Program-made: the position numbers and the translations under genes
Notes under the pieces: model-generated
The model's input: only the letters and a program-made list of their open reading frames with translations
Database searches by the model: none
Told to the model about the DNA's origin: nothing
Assembly (NCBI RefSeq): GCF_000334155.1
Contig: NZ_ANNK01000087.1
Location: forward strand, 20,266-84,265
DNA length: 64,000 bases
Reading direction: 5' to 3'
Source: Halalkalibacterium ligniniphilum
GTDB lineage: Bacteria; Bacillota; Bacilli; Bacillales; Bacillaceae_D
Part shown: piece after piece, positions 7,892 to 16,868 of the stretch
How the letters are laid out: each line of letters starts with the position of its first letter
Numbering within the stretch: position 1 is the first letter of the stretch

Positions 7892-8774
7892 CTATGGACG
7901 TGCAAGCAATATAATCCCAAAACTGTTGAGAATGAATCGATAGTGGCTTTTTGCTATTACAGATGAGCAAGGTGTCTCTAGAAACTTTTAATGGAGGCTT
8001 CAGAGGCACAATTTTAATCGTTTCTTTTGATTCCTCATCATTTACTGCCGCTAAAGGAATAAAGCCAATGCCCTCATTTTCAAAGACTAATTGTTTAATT
8101 GTCTCTAAATGATCAAATTCCATACCCATATCTGGATGGATGTGATGTTCGTCGAACCAATTAGCAATTGTTGACCAGTACCTTGACTTACGGTTAAAAG
8201 GTAACACGGTTTCATTTTTAAAATCTTCAGGCGTTACATACGGTTTCTGTGCAAAAGGGTGATGAACATGAACAATTAAAACAATTGGATCGGAGCTAAG
8301 AAGTAATGATCTCACTCCGTTATGAAAAAGTGGGCCTTTGATAATTCCTAGATCTGCTTTTCCATTTATGACCCAATCGATAATTGTTGTTGAGATCGAA
8401 GTCCTTACATTAATTCCGATATGCGGGTGCTCTTGATGAAAGGATTGTAAATAGTTTGGCAAAATATAGCTTGCAGCAGTGGATATTGATGCTAAATGGA
8501 TTCTGCCAGTTGTTTTTTTAACATTTTTTAAGTCTTCCACGCCTTCATTAAGAATCTTTATCGTTTTTTGTACATAAATAAGCATTTTTTTGCCTTCAGG
8601 TGTTAATTCAATTCCTCTACCATTTCGAAAAAACATTTTGTAACCGATTTCTTTTTCAAATACACGAATGCGGTTAATAATAGAAGATTGACTAACATAC
8701 AGTTCGTCAGATGCCTTTTGAATACTCTTCACTTTTGCTAACTTTACAAATGTTTTTAAAAGCTCTAAATCCAA
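7884..8774 (-). CDS. LysR-family transcriptional regulator
   Basis: A full-length LysR protein (296 aa): N-terminal helix-turn-helix (SIQKASDELYVSQSSIINRI, residues about 16-35) and a C-terminal effector domain starting near 90 (GRIHLASISTAASYILP). The ATG at 8774 follows AGGAGGAAACC. It lies 30 bp downstream of, and on the same strand as, the HAD-riboflavin kinase fusion gene, so they are probably one transcript divergent from ubiD. It is therefore a candidate regulator of ubiD through the intergenic palindrome at 9923-9946. The inducer is unknown. Confidence 0.9.
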   Translation of the reverse strand: MDLELLKTFVKLAKVKSIQKASDELYVSQSSIINRIRVFEKEIGYKMFFRNGRGIELTPEGKKMLIYVQKTIKILNEGVEDLKNVKKTTGRIHLASISTAASYILPNYLQSFHQEHPHIGINVRTSISTTIIDWVINGKADLGIIKGPLFHNGVRSLLLSSDPIVLIVHVHHPFAQKPYVTPEDFKNETVLPFNRKSRYWSTIANWFDEHHIHPDMGMEFDHLETIKQLVFENEGIGFIPLAAVNDEESKETIKIVPLKPPLKVSRDTLLICNSKKPLSIHSQQFWDYIACTSIAK

Positions 8775-8804
8775 AATGGTTTCCTCCTAATTTATTTACT
8801 ATTT

Positions 8805-9883
8805 TCACTGAATGGGTGTAATGTAAATCGAATCATAAAACCGAAGATTCAACGTTTGTTGTAAATGAAGGGGTGATATGATTTCAATTTTAAGAGGGTC
8901 ATATTCTTTGAGCTCTGGACGAAGGATATAAGCTTGCTGCTTCATCGAATGTGCATGAATCATAACTGGATATAGGGTTGCATGACAATATTTTCCGTTA
9001 AATGATAATTGTATGGAAGGGGTAGATTTGAAAAAAGATTCTAGCTTAAGCAAAGAAGATGTAATCAGTGAAAGATTAAGAGTACCAGGGTACGGTTGCT
9101 GCTGTGTCAAACGTTCGATTTCATTTCGGACTGCGTTCTGTGATAAAAAATCTGTGGCCTTATTTAATCCTTTTGTGTATCTGCCTTGAAGAATGTGGGT
9201 GGCGAGAATTGCATTTTGGTTATCAATTTTTAATAAAAAGGGAAGATCGGATGTGGTTTCTAGAATAAAATCTGCCTCCTCTCTTTCCAACGTTTCATAA
9301 GAGGAGGTCCCACTTAATACTCCTACAGTAGTAACTTCTGCTCGTTTTCCAGCTTGAATATCTAACGGTGTGTCACCCACAAACAACGTCTCTTCTTTTG
9401 AGCTATTTAAGTTCTTTAAAGCAAGGAGAATTCCTTCAGGGTTTGGTTTTTTCAACGTGACATGATCTCTTGTAACGACGGTGTCAACATATTGTAAAAG
9501 TGGGCTTATTTTTTTCAAATGTAACACCTCATTGCCTGAAGAAGTTACAATGCCGATTTTATAGCCGCTTTTTTTAAGTTCCTTTAAGAGAGAGAAGGTT
9601 TTTGGGAAGATTTTAACATTTTTATGAAAGAGATCTTCCCACATTTCCTCCCTCTTTTGCTTAAATAATGTGATGTTTTTCTCTTTATCACTTGAATGAT
9701 TTGAAAAACAAAAATCAAAAAACGATTTCCCATCATTTACTACGGATAACAAATGTTCTTGTTTAACGAGGGGAAATCCCAATTCTTTACATATTTCGTT
9801 AGCGATAGAGCAAAAGGCTTGAAATGAATCGATAAGAGTACCATCAAGGTCAAAAAGAATTGTACGAACCTTCTTAATCTCAT
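8805..9883 (-). CDS. HAD hydrolase fused to CTP-dependent riboflavin kinase-like (DUF120) domain; start disturbed
   Basis: The first about 215 residues form a HAD phosphatase: motif I FDLDGTL (just inside the 5' end), TSSGN (II), KKPNPEG lysine (III) and GDTPLD (IV). The last about 125 residues match archaeal CTP-dependent riboflavin kinase: QGRYTKGL, PYPGTLNL (Thr/Asn of this motif bind Mg2+ in the archaeal enzyme; minus strand about 9072-9095) and ILRPELKEYDPLKIEIISP. No ATG, GTG or TTG lies in frame before motif I; the well-placed ATG at 9883 (after AAGGAAGTGA) is one base out of frame, and the first in-frame standard start (TTG 9782) would remove motif I. A one-base deletion after the ATG, an unusual start or slippage at the C-TTT-TTG before DLDG could explain it. 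It is divergent from ubiD, whose cofactor derives from FMN. Confidence 0.75.
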
Positions 9884-9922
9884 TGATAGGACGTCACTTC
9901 CTTAAAAGTAATATAAATCTCA

Positions 9923-9946
9923 TTCTTATTTATTAATAAATAAGAA
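9923..9946. promoter_or_regulatory. 24-bp perfect palindrome in the ubiD divergent promoter region
   Basis: TTCTTATTTATT followed by its exact complement. It is AT-rich and contains a T-N11-A-like core as used by LysR proteins. It lies between the divergent ubiD and HAD-fusion/LysR genes, the usual place of a LysR binding site. A 12-codon ATG ORF (9985-10023) follows it but is not clearly real. Confidence 0.45.
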
Positions 9947-10071
9947 AATTCAGTATTTTAAATAATCATATCAAAAGGATGCTAATGATGGAAGACTTGA
10001 AAACTGGTACGCTTAATTTGTAAGAAAACATACTATTCAAAAAAGTATACATTAAAAGGAGATGTGGTTGA

Positions 10072-11511
10072 ATGGCGTACAAGGATTTACGGGAGTATTT
10101 AGAAACGTTAAAAAAACACGAGAAATTAAAAGTGATTGATAAAGAAGTAGATAAGGATTGGGAAATTTCAGCAGTTGGACGGGTAGCATTCCAATCAATC
10201 AATCAAAAGGATCGTCCAGCGCTTATGTTTACAAATGTAAAAGGCTATAATACACCCGTTGTTTTTGGAATTTTAGGAGGTTCTCGTGAAATTTATTCTT
10301 TAGCCTTAGGAACGACAGAAGACAAAATTCAGGAAAAGTGGGCAGAAGCACAACAACGTCCGATTGAACCAAATATTGTTCAAACTGGGCCTGTGAAGGA
10401 AAACATCCTAAAAGGGGACGAAATAGATGTTTTTAAATTTCCTGTTCCCACATGGACAAGGGAGCATGACCCAGCTCCTTACTTAACATCTCCATTTATT
10501 TTTACAAAAGATCCCGAAACTGGTGAACAAAATGTCGGTACTTATCGAGTTCAGTTAAAGGAAAAAAACAAGCTCGGGGTTTGGGTTAATTTCGTTCAAC
10601 ATGCTCGAAAACATGTGGAAATGTACGATGAGCGTAATGAACCTACACCTGTTGCTATCGTTTTGGGTACAGACCCAACGATTGGTCTTTGCTCTGTTGC
10701 AAGAACCGTTTATGGGTTAGATGAAGTTGCTGTTGCTGGTGGTTTGCGTGGGGAAGCGGTCGATTTAGTTAAATGTGAAACCGTCGATCTTCATGTTCCA
10801 GCAACTGCAGAGATTGTGATTGAAGGATACTTCCGACCGAATGAATTAGAAATTGAAGGTCCATTTGGAGAATATCCTGGGTACATGGGTCCAAAGGCAA
10901 TGTCTTATGTCATGGATGTTACGTGTATTACACACCGGAATGATCCGATTTATCAAGCATTCTTAAGTCAGATGCCACCGAGCGAATCGAGTATGATTCG
11001 TAGCATCGGGCGCGAAGCAGCGATTTACAAAACATTAGTGAAGGATCTACGTTTACCAGTTAAGGATGTTCATTTACTTGAAGCTGGCGGTGCGGCGGCT
11101 TATCTTGCCATCTCAATGAAAAAAGAGCATGAAGGACAAGTGCGGCAAGTTATGCTTGGAGCATGGTCTGTTGACCCGACGCTTGCGAAATTCTGCGTGG
11201 TAGTAGATGAGGATATTGATATTAGGGATCAATTTATGCTGAACTGGGCATTATCATGGCGTGTTCAACCTCATAAGGATATTTTCATTGTAGAGGATAT
11301 GCCTGCTGTGCGGCTAGATCCATCGCAAGCAGCAGATGAAGTAACACAGCTCGATAAGTCAAGAAGAACCTCATCAAAAATGGGGATTGATGCGACAAAA
11401 AAACATCAGTTCCCAGCGATTGCGATGCCTCCAGAAGAGGATTTGAAAAAAGTAAGAAGCAATTGGGGCTCGTATTGGAATACAGAAAATTTAGTGAAAA
11501 CACATTTATAA
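10072..11511 (+). CDS. ubiD: UbiD-family prenyl-FMN-dependent decarboxylase
   Basis: UbiD enzymes carry out reversible decarboxylation of aromatic or unsaturated acids with prenylated FMN. ATG 10072 follows AAAAGGAGATG. The 479-aa product has the normal length and family motifs: GTYRVQLK (active-site Arg), ELEIEGPFGEYPGYMG (active-site Glu residues and metal/phosphate region) and PPSESSMIRSIGREAA. The cofactor-making UbiX is 7 kb away. Close homologues include 4-hydroxybenzoate/vanillate decarboxylases (BsdC/VdcC) but the substrate cannot be fixed from sequence. It is followed by a strong terminator, so it is monocistronic, and it is divergent from the HAD-riboflavin kinase gene. Confidence 0.92.
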   Translation: MAYKDLREYLETLKKHEKLKVIDKEVDKDWEISAVGRVAFQSINQKDRPALMFTNVKGYNTPVVFGILGGSREIYSLALGTTEDKIQEKWAEAQQRPIEPNIVQTGPVKENILKGDEIDVFKFPVPTWTREHDPAPYLTSPFIFTKDPETGEQNVGTYRVQLKEKNKLGVWVNFVQHARKHVEMYDERNEPTPVAIVLGTDPTIGLCSVARTVYGLDEVAVAGGLRGEAVDLVKCETVDLHVPATAEIVIEGYFRPNELEIEGPFGEYPGYMGPKAMSYVMDVTCITHRNDPIYQAFLSQMPPSESSMIRSIGREAAIYKTLVKDLRLPVKDVHLLEAGGAAAYLAISMKKEHEGQVRQVMLGAWSVDPTLAKFCVVVDEDIDIRDQFMLNWALSWRVQPHKDIFIVEDMPAVRLDPSQAADEVTQLDKSRRTSSKMGIDATKKHQFPAIAMPPEEDLKKVRSNWGSYWNTENLVKTHL

Positions 11512-11555
11512 CATCTGTAGGACCTAATAAAAAGCAATTGAAATAAAAAAATTTC

Positions 11556-11609
11556 AAAAAAAGACACGGCGAGGCTTGAGATAACTCATAGGAACGTCGT
11601 GTCTTTTTG
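11556..11609 (+). terminator. Terminator of ubiD
   Basis: AAAAAGACACGGCG pairs with CGTCGTGTCTTTTT (one G-U), with a 23-nt loop; T-runs on both strands make it work in both directions. Confidence 0.75.
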
Positions 11610-11694
11610 TGAAAAAAGCAAATGATTGGGTTTGTTATAGGTAAAAGCTAGTACATTAAATCATTATGTTTCATCGAAAACGGGGGCGGTCTGA

Positions 11695-13185
11695 ATGGCT
11701 AATGGTATAGTAAATGGACAAATAACGTTAGACCAAATTAGAGAGAAAACCTATTTTCCTATGCTAATAGGAGGCGAAAAAGTAGAGAGTGTCTCAGGTG
11801 AATGGATGGATGTATATTATCCTGGAGATGGTCAATTATTAGCAAAAGTCCCTTCTGGTAACAACCAAGATGTGGAACTAGCTGTTGAAAATGGCTTGGA
11901 CGCATTTCAATCGTGGAAGAAAGCACCTCCGATGCAGCGCAGTCGTCTTTTACTAAAGTTAGCTGATCTGTTAGAAGAAGAAATTGAATATTTAGCGTTC
12001 ATTGATTCGATAGATAGTGGCAATCCAGTGACTGCAATGAAAGAAGATATTTATAAAGCAGCTCGTCAGATCCGGTATTATGCAGGGCTAGCCATGGAAA
12101 TGAAAGGAGATACTTTACCTTATAATGGAACGGTAATGAATGCTACGATTCGTGAGCCCTATGGTGTTGTAGCTAGAATGATCCCTTTTAATCACCCCCT
12201 TATGTTTGCAGCTGGGAAAATTGCAGCTCCTCTAGCTGCTGGTAATACGGTCATTTTAAAACCAGCAGATCAGACACCCATTTCCCCTTTAATTTTTGGT
12301 GAGCTGGCTAATAGAGTGTTACCACCAGGTGTATTGAACATTGTTACGGGAACGGGAATGGCTGTAGGAGAATCGATAGTAAAGCATCCAAAGATAAAAA
12401 GAATTGCATTTACAGGTGGTATTTCTACTGGTAGAAAGGTATTACAATCAGCCGCTCAGCAAATGAAGGTTGTTTCACTCGAATTAGGCGGTAAAAATCC
12501 AATGCTTGTTTTTCCTGATGTGGACATTAAAGAAGTCGTTCGTTCTGCCATAAAAGGGATGAATTTTAATGTCTGTCAAGGACAGTCATGCGGTTCAACA
12601 GCTCGAATTTATGTTCATAGCTCCATCTTTGATCGTTTTTTGTCTGAATTAATTGAGGGAGTGAAAGAAATTGAAGTGGGTATACCGTTTGATCCTGCCT
12701 GTAAAATGGGTGCGTTAATTTCACATGAGCACCTTGAGAAAGTTCATGGGTTCGTCCAACGAGCGATTGAGCAGGGGGCGGAAATCGTTTTAGGTGGTGA
12801 GAGAGTGGTAGCTAGCCCCTATAAAAATGGTTATTTCTATCCACCTACTATTTTTAAAAATGTTACTCAAGGGATGGAGATTGCGAAAGAAGAGGTTTTT
12901 GGTCCGGTTATATCAGTTTTAAGTTGGGACAGTGAAGATGAGTTATTGGCGTTTTGTAATGATAGTGAATATGGACTGACGGCAAGTATTTGGACAAATG
13001 ATATACGAAAAGCTTATCGTTTTGCAAATGAAATCGAATCTGGATATATATGGATAAATGAAAGCTCAGCACGTTATGTAGGCACACCATTCGGAGGCTA
13101 CAAGGAAAGTGGGATTGGTGTTGAAAATAGCATTGAAGAAATGTTTAGTTATACGCAAATTAAGACAATAAATGTTTCACTTTAA
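11695..13185 (+). CDS. NAD(P)+-dependent aldehyde dehydrogenase
   Basis: Full-length ALDH (496 aa). Visible motifs are MIPFNHPLMFAAGK (coenzyme site), AFTGGISTGRKV (nucleotide binding), SLELGGKNP (general-base Glu) and FNVCQGQSCGSTAR with the catalytic Cys, then EEVFGPV. The pattern is nearest to the betaine/aromatic aldehyde dehydrogenase group. ATG 11695 lies after a GGGGGCGG site. It stands alone between two terminators, 180 bp beyond ubiD. By context it may oxidise an aromatic aldehyde to the acid, but the substrate is not shown by the sequence. It is distinct from the ALDHs at 23161 and 29955. Confidence 0.9.
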   Translation: MANGIVNGQITLDQIREKTYFPMLIGGEKVESVSGEWMDVYYPGDGQLLAKVPSGNNQDVELAVENGLDAFQSWKKAPPMQRSRLLLKLADLLEEEIEYLAFIDSIDSGNPVTAMKEDIYKAARQIRYYAGLAMEMKGDTLPYNGTVMNATIREPYGVVARMIPFNHPLMFAAGKIAAPLAAGNTVILKPADQTPISPLIFGELANRVLPPGVLNIVTGTGMAVGESIVKHPKIKRIAFTGGISTGRKVLQSAAQQMKVVSLELGGKNPMLVFPDVDIKEVVRSAIKGMNFNVCQGQSCGSTARIYVHSSIFDRFLSELIEGVKEIEVGIPFDPACKMGALISHEHLEKVHGFVQRAIEQGAEIVLGGERVVASPYKNGYFYPPTIFKNVTQGMEIAKEEVFGPVISVLSWDSEDELLAFCNDSEYGLTASIWTNDIRKAYRFANEIESGYIWINESSARYVGTPFGGYKESGIGVENSIEEMFSYTQIKTINVSL

Positions 13186-13212
13186 GCGAGAGCAAATAAA
13201 ATGGGACAAAGT

Positions 13213-13265
13213 AAAAACACCCCCTAAATCGTATGAGTCATTTAAACGATTTTGGAGGTGTTTTT
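13213..13265. terminator. Bidirectional terminator
   Basis: A stem of about 19 positions (13213-13231 with 13247-13265) is flanked by AAAAA and TTTTT, so it can serve both the ALDH gene and the convergent gene at 13276. Confidence 0.75.
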
Positions 13266-13275
13266 AATTGGTGGG

Positions 13276-14142
13276 CTACGCAAGAAGTCTGTCATTAATT
13301 AATTTCGGTGCGAAATAAGTATCAAAATTCACCTCTGATTTTTTATTTATATTTTTATCAAACAAGCTGAAACCGATTTCTCCTTCAGGAAACTGAATAT
13401 ATTTTCCGTTGTGATTTTCTTCAAACGTTTTGAGCGATTCTCTGTTTTGCTCAACTGTTTCCTGCGAGATAAATTGTTCAAGTAATTTATTAAAAGGCAT
13501 CACAGTTAAATTTAAATATTTCTCTCCAAACGTAAATTCGTTCGAAATGAATTCATGGATTTTTTTCATTGAGTGCATCGTATTATCTAGACTAAGGGCT
13601 TGCTTGTACAAGATCCAATTCATCTCGCTATTTAGTAGGGTTAATTGGTTAATATCGCCTTTCTCTAAAAATAGACGTTCTTGAATCTTTTCTTTCTTAA
13701 AGGTTTGTAGTTCTGTAATTTTTTCTTTTAATTGCTCTTGTCCGTCAAAAATGACGGTTAACATATGCTTAATATTCATAAGATCATCTTCAAATCCTCT
13801 GAATGGTGTGCTGTATTTTTTGTTGATTTTTTCTAAATTAAAAGATAATTTTTCGAAGGCTGCAAGAGGGCGTTTTGTTACACATTTTTGAAAATGCTCC
13901 AAGCTTTCAGTGAGTATCGACCCTGTTTGAACAAAATCTTTTAAAATGGGCAATGCCTCGTTTTTTGTGACAAGGGAACCGTTCTCATCGATAACAAAAT
14001 ACCCTTTTTCCGTAATATACCCATAATAGTAATTGCGGTTATTTAAGGTTAGACCATAGGGACAAAGCTCATATTCATCGTCTTCTTTCAATAATCGTTT
14101 TACGTGATCTTCTACATCTATTAATGTATTACTTTTCACCAT
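13276..14142 (-). CDS. Hypothetical protein, about 288 aa
   Basis: ATG 14142 follows GAGGTGA at six bases. The product is hydrophilic and rich in Lys/Glu, with no signal peptide or membrane segment. The first about 75 residues look globular (YGLTLNNRNYYYGYITEKGYFVIDENGSL, read as two beta-rich halves), and residues about 95-230 are mostly helical with heptad-like spacing, suggesting coiled-coil. I do not recognise a family. It is transcribed against the neighbouring ALDH and away from the ferredoxin reductase, so it need not belong to the catabolic cluster. Confidence 0.65.
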   Translation of the reverse strand: MVKSNTLIDVEDHVKRLLKEDDEYELCPYGLTLNNRNYYYGYITEKGYFVIDENGSLVTKNEALPILKDFVQTGSILTESLEHFQKCVTKRPLAAFEKLSFNLEKINKKYSTPFRGFEDDLMNIKHMLTVIFDGQEQLKEKITELQTFKKEKIQERLFLEKGDINQLTLLNSEMNWILYKQALSLDNTMHSMKKIHEFISNEFTFGEKYLNLTVMPFNKLLEQFISQETVEQNRESLKTFEENHNGKYIQFPEGEIGFSLFDKNINKKSEVNFDTYFAPKLINDRLLA

Positions 14143-14416
14143 CAATCTTCACCTCTTCTTTTGATTACTTGATTATGCTACTTGAATTGTATTTTACTCG
14201 TTTGTGTAATAGATTAGTGCCTGAGCAAGAGCTAGTGCTTATCGATTATCAAAACATAGATATAGAGTTTATTTAAATGATATATAAAATAAATTAATTA
14301 TACAATTCAGAATTTTAATTGTAGTATAAAATCTGTAAAAAGTTAATAGGAAAATAGCAAAATCTAATTTTTTAAAGGGAACTTAGGAACGGTTAATTTT
14401 TTCTTTGTCTAAATGT

Positions 14417-14430
14417 TTCCTATGAAGGAA
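14417..14430. promoter_or_regulatory. IclR-type operator candidate before ferredoxin reductase
   Basis: TTCCTATGAAGGAA is an inverted repeat TTCC-N6-GGAA, like the sites at 16720 and 36356. A possible promoter (TTGATC, 16 bp, GATAAT) begins directly after it. The rest of the 356-bp gap 14143-14498 is AT-rich with nothing else clear. Confidence 0.4.
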
Positions 14431-14498
14431 CGTTGATCTTGTATGATAATCAAGGATAATTTAGAATTTTTAATAAATAGACTGAGGGAGGCATTTTA

Positions 14499-15515
14499 AT
14501 GAGTTTTATTGATGAACAAGTATATGATATTACCGTTGTAGGCGGAGGACCTACTGGGCTTTTTACAGCTTTTTATGGCGGAATGCGCCAAAGCAGTGTG
14601 AAAATTATTGAAAGCATGCCCCAATTAGGTGGTCAGCTAGCTGCTTTATATCCAGAAAAATACATTTATGATATTGCGGGTTTTCCTAAAGTGCGAGCGC
14701 AGGAATTAGTTAATTCGCTAAAAGAACAAGCTCTACATTTCAATCCTTCGCTTGCACTTGAAGAACGTGTATTAAATGTGGAAAAGCAGTCAGATAAGTT
14801 TGAAATTACAACGGATCGAGGCATTCATTATTCAAAATCGATTATCATTACAGCAGGTGTGGGAGCATTTGAACCAAGGCGTCTTGAGCATGAATTAGCT
14901 AGTAAATATGAAAATATAAACCTACATTACTTTGTCAGTGACTTAAGTAAATTTGCAGGGAAGAAAGTTGTCATAAATGGTGGAGGGGATTCTGCTGTTG
15001 ACTGGGCGTTAATGTTAGAGCCAATTGCTGAAAAAGTTACACTTATACACCGCCGTGATAAATTTCGCGCCCATGAACACAGTGTTGAGCAATTGAAAAA
15101 TTCAAAGGTTGAAATTCTCACCCCATATCAAATTAAAGAGTTAGTCGGAACGGATAGACTTGAACAAATTATTATTACCAATAATAAGACAAACGAAGAA
15201 AAAACGATAGAGTTAGATGATTTAATTGTCAACTTTGGGTTTGTGTCGAGTCTTGGACCGATTAAAGAATGGGGACTTGAGCTTGAGAAAGGAAGCATTG
15301 TTGTCAATTCCAAAATGGAAACGAATATTCCTGGCATTTATGCAGCGGGTGATATTTGTACGTATCCTGGCAAAGTAAAATTAATTGCCGTTGGTTTTGG
15401 AGAAGCGCCTACCGCTGTAAATAATGCAAAATCTTATTTTGATCCAGATGCGAAGCTTCAGCCTGGTCATAGTACATCAATGGATTTATCAAAAACCGCT
15501 GTAGCTGCAAAATAA
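14499..15515 (+). CDS. Ferredoxin-NADP+ reductase, thioredoxin-reductase type (YumC-like)
   Basis: It transfers electrons between NADPH and ferredoxin or flavodoxin. The 338-aa protein has the FAD motif [16 protein letters not shown] at the N terminus, the NADP motif [13 protein letters not shown] near 160, and [17 protein letters not shown] near the C terminus; it lacks the CxxC of thioredoxin reductases. ATG 14499 follows GAGGGAGG. The fer gene follows 35 bp downstream, so both should be co-transcribed. In this setting they are good candidates to drive the Rieske oxygenase at 21095, which has no electron-transfer partners of its own. Confidence 0.92.
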   Translation: MSFIDEQVYDITVVGGGPTGLFTAFYGGMRQSSVKIIESMPQLGGQLAALYPEKYIYDIAGFPKVRAQELVNSLKEQALHFNPSLALEERVLNVEKQSDKFEITTDRGIHYSKSIIITAGVGAFEPRRLEHELASKYENINLHYFVSDLSKFAGKKVVINGGGDSAVDWALMLEPIAEKVTLIHRRDKFRAHEHSVEQLKNSKVEILTPYQIKELVGTDRLEQIIITNNKTNEEKTIELDDLIVNFGFVSSLGPIKEWGLELEKGSIVVNSKMETNIPGIYAAGDICTYPGKVKLIAVGFGEAPTAVNNAKSYFDPDAKLQPGHSTSMDLSKTAVAAK

Positions 15516-15547
15516 AGAATAACGTTAAACTGGGAGAGGAGATTTAG

Positions 15548-15799
<252 letters not shown>

Positions 15800-15818
15800 A
15801 TCGCAGTGTATGATGAGA

Positions 15819-15870
15819 AAGCTCAAGACAAAGGCTTGGTGAAACTAGCCTTTGACTTGAGCTTTTTTTG
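15819..15870 (+). terminator. Terminator of reductase-ferredoxin operon
   Basis: AGCTCAAGACAAAGGCT (15820-15836) pairs with an almost complementary arm ending in AGCTTTTTTT; strong stem with a T-run. Confidence 0.85.
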
Positions 15871-15923
15871 TTTCACTATTACGAGCAAGCTAAGTAGGGT
15901 TGCATGACAAAATAAAATGGATA

Positions 15924-16340
15924 TTACTGAAAAATTAATAAAGCGGCTTCAGCACATTCTATATCTTGATCAGAAGTTCCACCAGATACGCCGATCCCAC
16001 CGACAAGCTCATCATTTATTATGATTGGCAGACCCCCTCCAAAAATCGTCATGCGCTCAGTATGAACGATACCATGTAATAACGGTGGATTGTCTTTGAT
16101 TTTTTCATACCAATCAGCTGTTGGAAGGCCAAATCCTAAGGCTGTGTAAGCTTTATTTTGTGCAATTTGACTAGGTATGAGCTTTGCTTTGTCCATTTTA
16201 ATGAAGCCAGCAAGGTTACCACCATCATCTACGATCGCGACACTTACATGAATGTTAAGCTCCTTCGCTTTTTTTACCGCGTGATGTAGCATCTCCATGA
16301 CATCTTCTTGACTTAAGCCTTTTCCTTTTTCTAAAGCCAA
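15924..16340 (-). CDS. GlcG/HbpS-family (DUF336) protein
   Basis: The 138-aa product is a full DUF336/GlcG-HbpS domain: VSVAIVDDGGNLAGFIKMD, the SQIAQNKAYTALGF segment and the glycine-rich end FGGGLPIIINDELVGGIGVSGG. Members bind haem or corrinoids or are found beside catabolic enzymes, often with unknown roles. The TTG start at 16340 follows GTGAGG. It lies between the ferredoxin operon and the TRAP transporter, on the opposite strand, and its upstream region carries the IclR-type palindrome at 16469, so it may share control with the divergent transporter. Confidence 0.85.
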   Translation of the reverse strand: MALEKGKGLSQEDVMEMLHHAVKKAKELNIHVSVAIVDDGGNLAGFIKMDKAKLIPSQIAQNKAYTALGFGLPTADWYEKIKDNPPLLHGIVHTERMTIFGGGLPIIINDELVGGIGVSGGTSDQDIECAEAALLIFQ

Positions 16341-16468
16341 CGTTCCTCACTCCTTTAATCGAAACTAAAATTCAGAAAAATGTTTATTTTATATATTTTA
16401 ACATGTATTGACTTAATAAAGATGACTCCTTAAGTGAATTAAACGAGGAAAAATTAAAAATGTATCGA

Positions 16469-16491
16469 ATAAAAGAAACTTAATCTTTTAT
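16469..16491. promoter_or_regulatory. 23-bp IclR-type palindrome
   Basis: Arms ATAAAAGA and TCTTTTAT around a 7-nt centre; extended by one more base pair step to GAATAAAAGA/TCTTTTATTC. The same palindrome with the same spacing recurs at 26540-26562, and a variant at 29759-29781. It lies between the GlcG-like gene and the TRAP operon. Confidence 0.6.
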
Positions 16492-16633
16492 TCTGATTAT
16501 TCATAATATACGATTCGAATGAAATGTGATTATAAATGAATGGAGGCGGGTCCTATTAACTACTTATTTCGTTTGCCTTATTTATAAAAAAATGAAAATT
16601 AGGGAATTTTGTCTAAAAATTTGAATCAATTTG

Positions 16634-16733
16634 TTGCGTATAGCGAAACAAGAGAGTTGTGTGGGATGGATCAACCGTAATAACATTGTTGTGAAAATAG
16701 AAAAAATTTAGAATTGATATTCCGTATAGTGAA
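16634..16733. promoter_or_regulatory. Two further IclR-type sites before the TRAP operon
   Basis: TTGCGTATAGCGAA (16634-16647) and TTCCGTATAGTGAA (16720-16733) are near-palindromes sharing a GTATAG centre. They resemble the sites before praB, the Rieske genes and TTT operon 2. The remainder of 16341-16868 is AT-rich with no gene. Confidence 0.45.
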
Positions 16734-16781
16734 CTGAGCGCTCTGAGTTAATAGGAGGGAGGCGATTCTTATTAATAGAAT

Positions 16782-16795
16782 TGTAAGCGCTTTAT
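16782..16795 (+). promoter_or_regulatory. Weak cre-like site before dctP
   Basis: TGTAAGCGCTTTAT matches the cre consensus at 12 of 14 positions, 74 bp before the dctP start; the two mismatches are the last two bases. Confidence 0.35.
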
Positions 16796-16868
16796 TTTTT
16801 GCTAGTTTGTTTTGGAGAGGGGAAGTAAGGCGGGTGTCATTTAATCAAAATATTAGGGGGATGACTAA

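Noticed and set aside
9985..10023. 12-codon ATG ORF (MMEDLKTGTLNL) upstream of ubiD, with AAAAGGA before it
   Set aside because: Too short to support; no repeated codons or attenuator hairpin to mark it as a leader peptide.
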